DNA of 6,005 nucleotides from Pyrodictiaceae archaeon. Lineage in GTDB: Archaea; Thermoproteota; Thermoprotei_A; Sulfolobales; Pyrodictiaceae. The stretch lies in the NCBI GenBank assembly GCA_027043685.1, contig JALUFI010000045.1, positions 1 to 6,005 of the forward strand, in the 5' to 3' direction. The position numbers were made by a program, and so were the translations under genes. Position 1 is the first letter of the stretch; each line of letters opens with the position of its first letter. Below, one piece after another: positions 1-5,252 of the stretch. The notes below the pieces were generated by a model. That model did not search any database, was not told the DNA's origin, and saw only the letters and a list, made by a program, of their open reading frames with translations.

Positions 1-2
1 GC

Positions 3-740
3 TACCTCGGGGGCTTCCTGAGCATAGACGTGCAGCAGGGGAAGCATCGTCTACGCGAGCTGCTCCGGGGAGAGATAGCGAGGGAGATACAGGAGAACTG
101 GTATCTACGGGTCAAGAGCGTCGCGGTTGACATCGATATCCCGGAGGAGTGGCTGAGGAAGCTCCAGGAGACGGGCTACGGCCAGATGCTGGCCCTCGCT
201 GCCACGAACCCCCAGGTGGCGCAGTTCATGCAGAGCTACGACCTCCAGCGCCGCCTCATGGATGCCCTCGCCAAGGCCCAGGGGGGCAACGTTGCGGGCC
301 TGGCGCTCCTCATCCCCCTGCTCCAGCAGTTCGCGCAGCAGATGAGCCTCGGCGGCCAGCAGCAGCAGGCCCAGCAGCTGCAGCAGCTCCTCCAGCAGCT
401 CCAGCAGCAGGTGCAGCAGGGCAGGGTGTCTCCGGAGCAGGCGCAGAGGCTCCAGCAGCTCCTAGGCGCGGGCGCAGCCGGAGCAGCGGCCGCCCAGCAG
501 GCCCAGCAGACGGCGCAGCCGCCGGCGCAGGGGCCCTCGGTGCCCCGGCAGCAGGCCCAGGCGCAGCCGGGCGGCTACGTGCCCAGGTGCCCGTACTGCG
601 GCGCTGACCTCAGCCAGTTCGCCGCCATGAGGCCCAGGTTCTGCCCGATGTGCGGCAAGCCGCTCAAGTGGTGCCCCAACGGCCACGTCGCCCCCGCCGA
701 GGCGAGGTACTGCCCCGTGTGCGGCGCCAAGCTCGACTAA
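3..740 (+). CDS. SPFH/Band-7-like protein with C-terminal double zinc ribbon (5' partial)
   Basis: The frame is open to the window edge, so the true start lies upstream; the GTG at 30 is only the first internal start-like codon. About 245 residues are visible. The first 110 or so (region around RGEIAREIQENWYL and VDIDIPEEW) are amphipathic and resemble the end of an SPFH (stomatin/prohibitin/flotillin) domain and its helical tail. A Gln/Ala-rich linker follows, then two zinc ribbons. Counting the GTG at 30 as residue 1, the first has C187, C190, C205 and C208; the second has C215, H219, C228 and C231. This order matches the bacterial YdjI / 'virion core protein'-type SPFH proteins, which assemble at membranes through small membrane partners. 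The next gene starts 18 nt downstream and is also a zinc-ribbon protein, so the genes are probably co-transcribed. The zinc ribbons are seen directly. The SPFH assignment is an inference because most of that domain is outside the window. Confidence 0.75.
   Translation, partial: YLGGFLSIDVQQGKHRLRELLRGEIAREIQENWYLRVKSVAVDIDIPEEWLRKLQETGYGQMLALAATNPQVAQFMQSYDLQRRLMDALAKAQGGNVAGLALLIPLLQQFAQQMSLGGQQQQAQQLQQLLQQLQQQVQQGRVSPEQAQRLQQLLGAGAAGAAAAQQAQQTAQPPAQGPSVPRQQAQAQPGGYVPRCPYCGADLSQFAAMRPRFCPMCGKPLKWCPNGHVAPAEARYCPVCGAKLD
324..572 (+). repeat. Glutamine-rich low-complexity linker encoded by CAG/CTC-type repeats
   Basis: Within the SPFH-like gene, roughly 80 codons are dominated by CAG (Gln), with CTC (Leu) and GCC/GCG (Ala). 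Units such as CAGCAGCTC recur imperfectly between about 355 and 465. The first half has a QQLQQLLQQL-like pattern that could form a coiled coil or amphipathic helix. The second half (Ala, Gln, Pro, Gly) looks like a flexible tether to the zinc ribbons. The DNA repeat could be prone to length change by slippage. Confidence 0.75.
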
Positions 741-746
741 TAGGGC

Positions 747-751
747 GGTGA
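747..751 (+). promoter_or_regulatory. Shine-Dalgarno site GGTGA for the 759 gene
   Basis: GGTGA lies 7 nt before the TTG at 759, the spacing expected for archaeal ribosome binding. It decides this TTG as the start and argues that the gene is translated from the same mRNA as the upstream gene. Confidence 0.65.
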
Positions 752-758
752 AGCAGCA

Positions 759-1904
759 TTGGCCCAGGCCGGGGGCTCGGCGGAGGCGAGGGTTGTCGGG
801 GAGCTGCGGTGCCGGTACTGCGGTGCCCCGCTGCCCGCCGCCCCGGACGCGGTGGTCGTGGTCTGCCCGTACTGCGGGATGCCGAACTGGCTCCGCGGGG
901 GAGGCGAGGTCCTCGCCGCCGGGCTCCCCGGCGAGGAGGAGGCCGAGGAGATGTTCCGGAGGCTCGCGGAGCGCGACCCCGACCTCCGCCAGTTCTCCCC
1001 GGAGCCCGCCAGGGTTGAGGTCGTCCTGCTCCCCTTCTACCATGCCTCGGGGAGGCTGAGCAGCCGCTACGAGGCCAGCGGGTTCCTCACGGTGGAGGTT
1101 ACGAGGACGAGGGACGGCCGCACCGTGACCGAGACCCGGATGGTTCCCTTCCACGTCAGCGGCACCTACCGGGCCGGGTTCCATGCGCTGCTCTCAGCTA
1201 GGCGGAGCCCCGCGGAGGACGCGGTGGATGAGCTGGCCTCCCACTTCCTGGAGTCGCCTCCCGGGCTCCGGCCCCTGGAGGAGCTTGTCCGCGGGGGGCG
1301 GTGGAGGCGGGGCGTGCACCAGGCGCTGGCTGCTGACGTGGGCCCCGTGGAGGCGAGGAAGTGGTTCGTCGACGATGTCTGCGACAGGGCGAGGGAGAGG
1401 GTCAGGGCGGTTATCCGCGAGAGGGCCAGGGAGAGCTACATCGGGCCCGGCGTAGTCGTCTCCGTCAACGTTACCGAGGAGACGGTGCCCTGCACGATAG
1501 AGGAGATGGAGACCCGGGGCCCAATACTCCTGCCCCTCGTCAAGGTCTACTACGTCGCAGGGGACAAGCTCTACCGTGCCTTCTTCGCTGGCTGGGACGG
1601 CGCGCCCCTGGTGAGGGAGGAGCCGATGACGGAGACGCAGAGAAGCATACTATCCGCACTTGGGGGCGCGGCTGCGGGGCTCCTCGGCGCGGCATCCCCC
1701 GCCGCCTACGCGGCGGCTGGCGGCGGCTGGCCAGGCGCGGCTGCGGGCCTCGTGCTCCTCGCCGTGGGCGCTGCCGCTGGCTACGCCCTCGCGAAGGCCG
1801 CTATGCAGCCCGCCAGGATAGAGAGGGGAGGCCCCCACCGCTGGGTCGCCAGCATAGACGAGACGGTGGAGAGGGCCCTGGGCCTCGACACGGAGAAGGA
1901 CTAG
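759..1904 (+). CDS. Zinc-ribbon membrane protein with C-terminal transmembrane hairpin (YdjG-like architecture)
   Basis: This 381-residue protein starts at a TTG with a good Shine-Dalgarno site. A zinc ribbon lies near the N terminus (C18, C21, C36, C39). A large mixed alpha/beta soluble region follows (about 60-290), containing LLPFYHASGRL near residue 90 and LLPLVKVYYVAGDKLYRAFF near 257-276. Two Gly/Ala-rich hydrophobic segments (about 297-320 and 325-349) form a probable membrane hairpin, and a charged tail of about 30 residues closes the protein. With two membrane passes, the zinc ribbon and tail should be on the same side, presumably the cytoplasm. It sits 18 nt after the SPFH/zinc-ribbon gene and 21 nt before a protein of the same layout, so it probably works with them at the membrane. 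No catalytic motif is visible. I do not recognise a named family; the comparison with YdjG rests on architecture and gene order only. Confidence 0.8.
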   Translation: MAQAGGSAEARVVGELRCRYCGAPLPAAPDAVVVVCPYCGMPNWLRGGGEVLAAGLPGEEEAEEMFRRLAERDPDLRQFSPEPARVEVVLLPFYHASGRLSSRYEASGFLTVEVTRTRDGRTVTETRMVPFHVSGTYRAGFHALLSARRSPAEDAVDELASHFLESPPGLRPLEELVRGGRWRRGVHQALAADVGPVEARKWFVDDVCDRARERVRAVIRERARESYIGPGVVVSVNVTEETVPCTIEEMETRGPILLPLVKVYYVAGDKLYRAFFAGWDGAPLVREEPMTETQRSILSALGGAAAGLLGAASPAAYAAAGGGWPGAAAGLVLLAVGAAAGYALAKAAMQPARIERGGPHRWVASIDETVERALGLDTEKD

Positions 1905-1911
1905 CACCCCT

Positions 1912-1917
1912 GGGGGT
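1912..1917 (+). promoter_or_regulatory. Shine-Dalgarno site GGGGGT for the 1926 gene
   Basis: GGGGGT lies 8 nt before the TTG at 1926 in the 21-nt gap between the two zinc-ribbon membrane protein genes. It supports the TTG start and coupled expression; there is no room for a separate promoter. Confidence 0.5.
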
Positions 1918-1925
1918 CGGCGGCC

Positions 1926-2861
1926 TTGCCGCAGAGGGTGAGGTGCCCATACTGCGGCGCGGAGTACGAGGTCCCCGAGGGCACGGTGTACGCCGTCTGC
2001 CCCTTCTGCGGCACAGTGGTGGAGCTGGCCACTGGGAGGAGGCCGCCCCAGCAGTACTACCCGCCCCGGCTAGAGGAGCAGGACGCCTTCGCCGCCGCGG
2101 TGAGCAGGGCCTCCCAGCTCCCCGGCGCGCCGAGGAGGCTCGCGGAGGAGGCCGCGCCCGCCGGCTCGGAGCTGCACTACGTGCCGCTCTACGTCTGCCG
2201 CGCCGAGGCAAGGGAGGCGAGCGGCGCGTGCCCCACCGCGGCCGAGGTGGTGGAGAAGGCGGTGCTGGCCGCGAGGCCGGGCGCGCTCCCCGGCCTGGGG
2301 CACGGCTACCGCTTCCCCTCCGCGGGCCGCACGGCCTACGACCCCGAGAGGGCCCGGGGCGCGGTCTTCCACCAGGCCGAGCTAGACCCCCCGCAGGCCT
2401 GCAGGGAGGCTGTGGAGGAGGCGGCCTCGGCCGCCAGGGGCGAGGCGCTGCTCTCCGGCTGCAGCGGGGAGGTCGAGGCGAGCCACGAGCTGCTCGGGGT
2501 AGCCCACTACCCCTTCTGGCTCACCCGCTACACGCACCCCTCCGCCCCGGGGCAGAGCTTCACAGCCCTCGTGGACGCGGTCGACGCGACAGTGGTCTAC
2601 GCGGAGTACCCCATACCCACGGCGGGCAGGGAGAAGCTGGCAGGCCTAGCCGCCCTAGCCCTAGGAGCCTCGGCGGCGGCCTCGGCGGCCGTGGCGGCCG
2701 CGCTGCACACAGTGCTAGCCCTCCCCGGCGGAGTCGCTGCCGGCCTGGCTGCCGCCGCGCCATTCCTGGCCCGGGCGGTGGCGAGGAAGGGCACCTACCG
2801 CTACCACCCACCCAGGGTGCAGAAGACCGTCACAGTCCTCGAGGAGGAGAGGAGGGCCTAG
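1926..2861 (+). CDS. Second zinc-ribbon membrane protein, same architecture as its upstream neighbour
   Basis: This 311-residue protein starts at TTG. The zinc ribbon is at the very N terminus (C7, C10, C25, C28). The soluble part carries HYVPLYVCRAEAR near residue 84 and HYPFWLTRYTH near 194, followed by a segment ending in VVYAEYPIP. A transmembrane hairpin follows (about 237-260 and 263-285, Ala/Leu-rich), then a basic and acidic tail of about 25 residues. The order of parts, and the 'hydrophobic-Pro-Phe/Leu, aromatic strand, acidic-Pro, hairpin' pattern, match the preceding gene, so the two are probably distant paralogues that could pair. Extra cysteines (C91, C102, C159, C179) are not shared with the neighbour. 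It is the last gene of the operon, and its TAG overlaps the stop codon of convergent vapC. The function is unknown; a membrane anchor or partner for the SPFH/zinc-ribbon protein is the best inference. Confidence 0.8.
   Translation: MPQRVRCPYCGAEYEVPEGTVYAVCPFCGTVVELATGRRPPQQYYPPRLEEQDAFAAAVSRASQLPGAPRRLAEEAAPAGSELHYVPLYVCRAEAREASGACPTAAEVVEKAVLAARPGALPGLGHGYRFPSAGRTAYDPERARGAVFHQAELDPPQACREAVEEAASAARGEALLSGCSGEVEASHELLGVAHYPFWLTRYTHPSAPGQSFTALVDAVDATVVYAEYPIPTAGREKLAGLAALALGASAAASAAVAAALHTVLALPGGVAAGLAAAAPFLARAVARKGTYRYHPPRVQKTVTVLEEERRA
2858..2861. other. Shared CTAG holding the stop codons of two convergent genes
   Basis: The plus-strand gene ends in TAG at 2859-2861 and minus-strand vapC ends in TAG read from 2860 to 2858. 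The palindrome CTAG therefore terminates both reading frames with no intergenic space. Any transcription terminator for either unit must lie inside the opposing gene. Confidence 0.85.
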
Positions 2862-3271
2862 CCCCGCTCCCCCGCGGCGGCCTCGTCCAGGCCCATTACC
2901 CGGATCCTCCTCGAGGCCTTCTCGGCGAGCCTCCGGTCCTCGGTGACCAGGGTGAGGCCGTGCCTCTCCGCGGCGACCACGTAGGAGGCGTCGTAGGCCG
3001 TGAGCCCCAGCTCGGCAGCGGTCCCCACGACCTCCTCCTCGAGCCCATCTATGCTCAGCACCCTCATGAACCCGATGGCCTTCGCGGCGGCGGCCGCGAG
3101 GCCAACGGCCTCCTCGATGCTTATACGCTTGAGAAGCACAGCCTCCTTCCAGAAGGCGTTGAGCACCTCGTACCGCGTAAGGTCCAGCACATAGTTGTCG
3201 AGGAGGATGCTGAGCCTCCGCGTCTTGAGGGCGTAGACGAGCGATGAGGCGTCGAACAACAAGCCTGGCAA
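2858..3271 (-). CDS. vapC: VapC-type PIN-domain ribonuclease toxin
   Basis: This 137-residue protein starts at TTG (3271). It shows the full PIN-domain acidic set: D7 in LLFDASSLVYAL, E35 in RYEVLNAFWKE, D94 in TAYDASYVVAAE and D112 in LVTEDRRLAEKA. PIN toxins use these residues to bind Mg2+ or Mn2+ and cut RNA, often tRNA or rRNA. The length and motif spacing are normal, so it looks catalytically intact. It starts 4 nt after the vapB stop, with a GAGGT ribosome site inside the end of vapB, so toxin and antitoxin are translated from one message. The cellular target cannot be read from sequence. Confidence 0.92.
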   Translation of the reverse strand: MPGLLFDASSLVYALKTRRLSILLDNYVLDLTRYEVLNAFWKEAVLLKRISIEEAVGLAAAAAKAIGFMRVLSIDGLEEEVVGTAAELGLTAYDASYVVAAERHGLTLVTEDRRLAEKASRRIRVMGLDEAAAGERG

Positions 3272-3275
3272 GCCG

Positions 3276-3524
3276 CTACCTCTCCTCCCTGCTCCTCCTC
3301 ACAGCCTCCACTACGTCCTCGACGCTTACCCTCTCCAGCGCCGGGCCGAGCCTATCCAGCATCCTCTCGAGCTCCTCGAGCCTCCTCCGCCTAACCTCCT
3401 CCTCCAGCGCCCTCCTAATAACCTCGGATATGTTGATGCCCAGCCTCTCCGCCTCCTCCTTGAGCTCCCTCCTAACCTTAGCGGAGACAACCACGTACCT
3501 GCCCGGCAAGCCCGGGTAAACCAC
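3276..3524 (-). CDS. vapB: VapB-type ribbon-helix-helix antitoxin
   Basis: This 82-residue protein has a short N-terminal beta strand (YVVVSAKV, about 10-17) and two helices (about 18-28 and 32-48, with LGINISEVIRRALEEEVRRR), the ribbon-helix-helix DNA-binding fold of archaeal VapB antitoxins. A charged C-terminal helix (about 48-82) should wrap VapC and block its PIN active site. The GTG at 3524 has a G-run directly against it rather than at normal Shine-Dalgarno spacing. It may be read as a leaderless start, or the TTG at codon 6 (3509) may be the real start; either keeps the whole DNA-binding domain. It is the first gene of vapBC and probably represses its own operon through the repeats upstream. 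Confidence 0.88.
   Translation of the reverse strand: MVYPGLPGRYVVVSAKVRRELKEEAERLGINISEVIRRALEEEVRRRRLEELERMLDRLGPALERVSVEDVVEAVRRSREER
3278..3282 (-). promoter_or_regulatory. Shine-Dalgarno site GAGGT for vapC inside vapB
   Basis: On the minus strand GAGGT is followed by six nucleotides and then the TTG start of vapC. It overlaps the vapB stop codon, so vapC translation is probably coupled to vapB translation. This supports the TTG at 3271 as the start. Confidence 0.6.
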
Positions 3525-3529
3525 CCCCA

Positions 3530-3574
3530 GTAGACCAGGAATGGTAGACCCTCCGCGGAGGGATGCTGTATCCC
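3530..3574. promoter_or_regulatory. Candidate VapB operator / vapBC promoter region with repeats
   Basis: Three repeat elements are packed just upstream of vapB. GTAGACC occurs at 3530-3536 and again at 3544-3550, a 14-bp spacing. CCCTCCGCGGAGGG (3549-3562) is a perfect 14-bp palindrome. GGGAT (3560-3564) and ATCCC (3570-3574) form a further inverted repeat. VapB-family proteins are known to bind repeats upstream of their own operon, so this is the natural operator. No clear TATA box could be picked out. The same spacer lies upstream of the plus-strand gene at 3622, which could be co-regulated. The repeats are seen directly; the operator role is inferred. Confidence 0.5.
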
Positions 3575-3621
3575 TATCGCCCCCAGGCGCCCCGAGGCCC
3601 TAGAGGCGTGGGGCCCAGGAG

Positions 3622-3936
3622 ATGGCAAGGGGTAGGAGCGGCCGGTGGCTCGGAGACGCCTGCAGCCTCCTCGCAAAGCTGCTCAGCACGCCCAGCTACT
3701 GGGACAAGCGCCTAGTCCTCAACAGCGACGGGCGCCGCCTCCTCCAGGCGGCCACGAGGCTGGTCATGGAGAACGCCTGGTGGCTCCGGGGCTGGGTGGA
3801 CAAGGCGCGCAGGAACCCAGCGTGGGAGGAGGTGGCGGCGCTCGCCAGGCGCCTCGGCTGCAGAGCCCCCGATGAGCCCCCGTGGCTGCAGCACCCCTAC
3901 CGGTGGAGGCCCCCATCCAGCCCCTGGAGGAGATAG
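3622..3936 (+). CDS. Small hypothetical protein, helical and tryptophan-rich
   Basis: A 104-residue reading frame starts at ATG with AGGAG directly touching it, so the start may be leaderless or slightly downstream. The stop in frame at 3601 rules out extension upstream. Residues 1-80 look like a real, mostly helical protein (CSLLAKLLS, GRRLLQAATRLVMENAWW, WEEVAALARRLG). The last 20 residues, rich in Trp, Pro, Arg and Ser, look less natural. A different frame from about 3903 to 4045 reads with normal codon choice, so the true C terminus may have been lost to a frame break. I do not recognise a family. It lies divergent from vapBC and upstream of a winged-helix gene. Confidence 0.5.
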   Translation: MARGRSGRWLGDACSLLAKLLSTPSYWDKRLVLNSDGRRLLQAATRLVMENAWWLRGWVDKARRNPAWEEVAALARRLGCRAPDEPPWLQHPYRWRPPSSPWRR

Positions 3937-4054
3937 GTGTCACCCGCCCTGACGCGGAGCCAGCCGCGGCGGCCGCAGGGGCCCGGTACAGCGGCCCCCT
4001 CCAGGGGGAGAGGCGCCCGGGTGTTACCGGGCCGGAGGCCACATCGCCTCAGCC
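3937..4054 (+). other. Gap between two small genes, probably once coding
   Basis: This 118-bp gap is very G+C-rich, with no AT-rich patch that could be a TATA box. A frame open from 3876 to 4151, different from both flanking genes, gives sensible residues (PVEAPIQPLEEIGVTRPDAE and onward) over about 3900-4045 and then becomes a shadow of the next gene. It could be the displaced C terminus of the 3622 gene or part of a longer gene joined to the 4055 gene. No independent start with a ribosome site was found. Confidence 0.35.
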
Positions 4055-4435
4055 GTGCCGGTGTACCGTCTCGTCTACGGGGTGCAGCTGGCCGTGGCAG
4101 GCTCCGGGGACGGGCCCCGCGAGAGGCTCCGCGAGGTCCTCGAGGCCGTAACCAGCCGCGAGTTCGTCACGCCCGGGGACGTGGTGGTGGCCACCGGGCT
4201 CCCCAGGTACCTTGTGCTCGCCACCTTCCAGTGCCTGGAGGCCCTCGGGCTAGTGGAGCAGGTCTACAGCAAGGGGAGTTACAAGGTCTACACAGCCACG
4301 ATATACGCCAGGAAGGTGCTCGAGCTTCTCCGCAGCGGCGAGGGGCCAGTCATACCCCTCCTCGCCGCCGGCCCCGCGGCCTCCACAGCAGCCCACGGAG
4401 CCGCGGTCGCGGCCGAGTCGGGCGGCGAGGCCTAG
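4055..4435 (+). CDS. Winged helix-turn-helix domain protein (probable transcriptional regulator)
   Basis: This 126-residue protein starts at GTG. No other start codon exists in this frame between the stop at 3950 and 4055; GTG at 4061 is the alternative. GGAGG at 4034-4038 is rather far away (16 nt). Residues 22-33 form a helix. TPGDVVVATGLP (39-50) and RYLVLATFQCLEALGLV (51-67) look like the helix-turn-helix, and EQVYSKGSYKVYTATIYA (68-85) looks like the beta wing. A helix (86-93) and an Ala-rich tail follow. The fold suggests DNA binding as a dimer, but no effector domain is present, so the target and signal are unknown. Its stop shares a CTAG with the convergent broken gene. The open frame upstream of 4055 leaves room for a lost N-terminal part. 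Confidence 0.6.
   Translation: MPVYRLVYGVQLAVAGSGDGPRERLREVLEAVTSREFVTPGDVVVATGLPRYLVLATFQCLEALGLVEQVYSKGSYKVYTATIYARKVLELLRSGEGPVIPLLAAGPAASTAAHGAAVAAESGGEA
4432..4435. other. Second shared CTAG between convergent genes
   Basis: The winged-helix gene stops at TAG 4433-4435. The final frame of the minus-strand broken gene stops at TAG read from 4434 to 4432. The arrangement copies the one at 2858-2861, and it supports 4432 as the original end of the broken gene. Confidence 0.6.
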
Positions 4436-5028
4436 ACGAGGAGCGAGCTGAGGGCCTCCCGGACCTCCCTCCTCAGCAAGGGGCAGTCGTAGCCTAGGCT
4501 CTCCTCCTCGAGCCCCCGTGGGGGTGGCTGCACTCGGCCGCGAAGGGGTAGACGCTCCCCTCATTCACGATTATCACAGCCGTGTGGCTCCTCGTCCTCA
4601 CCACCGCCGCTGGGAGAAGCCTCGCGGCCAGCATGAAGGCGAGCCGGGCAGCCGCCCTCAGCTCCCCCGGCTCCATCCCCGCCTCCCGCGCCGCCTCGGC
4701 CAACGCCTCCGCCATGGGGAGCGCCTCGGCGACGTGAGCTCCAGCGCCCGGTGCACGAGGCGAAGGACGGGCAGCGCAGCCTCCTCCGGCCTGCAGACAC
4801 TGAGGCAGCGGAGCCCCAGCCCCCTCCTCTCCGCCTCCAGGGCGACCGCGTGGAGGAGCCCCACCAGGGCCTCCGGCGGGCCATGGACCCCCTTCCAGAT
4901 CCTTTGGGATGCAGGAGGCGAGCCCCCTCTCGTCGAGGAGCCGGTGGGCGTAGAGCACTGGGTGCAGCCCTTCACGTCGGCCGACGAGGGCTTCCGCGGC
5001 CCGGGGGCCTCGGCCCTCCGAGGGGCAC
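4432..5028 (-). pseudogene. Multiply frameshifted gene of unknown function
   Basis: No single minus-strand frame spans this region, yet protein-like segments follow one another in order. From about 4985 to 4893 one frame gives HPVLYAHRLLDERGLASCIP. From about 4887 to 4745 the next frame gives PPEALVGLLHAVALEAERRG and RPEEAALPVLRLVHRALEL. From about 4733 to 4518 the first frame returns (AEALAEAAREAGMEPGELRA, TAVIIVNEGSVYPFAAECSH). From about 4512 a third frame gives LEEESLGYDCPLLRREVREA and stops at 4432. Single-base shifts at a G5 run (4888-4892), near 4730-4750 and at a G5 run (4513-4517) would restore it. A further one-base excess near 5000-5007 would link it to the GTG at 5028, for about 198 residues. 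The 5' end is the least certain. The restored protein is helical in the middle with a beta strand, and has Cys/His residues late (AECSHPH, YDC). I do not recognise the family. Confidence 0.6.
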
Positions 5029-5252
5029 TAGATAGTAGCCAGGTTCCTTCTCTTTCTCTTTCATCCCCGTTTCCGGCCAGCTTCACGTCCTGTCTGGCTA
5101 CGTCTCTCCCCGGAAGGGCTTCTCTAGCTGCAGAGGTAGGGCTACCGTGCACTGTTGTTTCAACTCTATTTATGCTGTGGGGGGTGGTGCCACGGGCCCC
5201 GCCGGGTTAGGTAGCGCTCCGGGGCCTAGGAGACTCACCGGCGCTGAGAGCC
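5029..5252. other. Intergenic spacer upstream of the CdvB paralogue
   Basis: No convincing protein frame was found on either strand. The base composition drops below that of the flanking genes in patches, as expected of promoter DNA. It contains a 19-nt pure pyrimidine tract at 5044-5062 (purine-rich on the minus strand, about where a core promoter for a gene starting at 5028 would sit) and the AT-rich box near 5165-5174. I saw no tRNA or clear C/D-box RNA. Confidence 0.5.
5165..5174 (+). promoter_or_regulatory. Candidate TATA box for the CdvB paralogue
   Basis: TCTATTTATG is the most AT-rich stretch in the spacer and resembles an archaeal TATA box. Transcription starting about 25 nt downstream would leave a leader of roughly 60 nt before the ATG at 5253. 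The complementary strand (CATAAATAGA) also fits a TATA box, so direction is uncertain, but the nearest minus-strand start is about 140 nt away, which favours the plus strand. Confidence 0.4.

Noticed and set aside
355..465. CAG-rich repeats considered as a CRISPR array or other non-coding repeat
   Set aside because: Units are short, contiguous and keep the reading frame, with no spacers; they encode a Gln-rich linker.
462..1184. Minus-strand frame opposite the SPFH and first membrane-protein genes
   Set aside because: It is antisense to two genes with clear zinc ribbons, and its composition is typical of a high-G+C shadow.
1361..3247. Very long plus-strand open frame (628 codons) over the two membrane-protein genes and vapC
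   Set aside because: It is an Arg/Gly/Pro-rich shadow frame caused by high G+C. It runs across three well-supported genes, including one on the other strand, and contains no recognisable domain.
3244..3519. Plus-strand frame rich in Ser, Leu and Thr opposite vapB
   Set aside because: It is a low-complexity antisense reading of the Arg/Glu-rich vapB helices; vapB has the expected fold and partner.
3549..3562. 14-bp palindrome considered as a transcription terminator hairpin
   Set aside because: No T-run follows on either strand, there is no loop, and no gene ends there; an operator is more likely.
4518..5210. Plus-strand 230-codon frame over the broken minus-strand gene
   Set aside because: Arg/Pro/Ser-rich composition with no natural helices or motifs. 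The minus strand gives consecutive protein-like segments and a matching stop.
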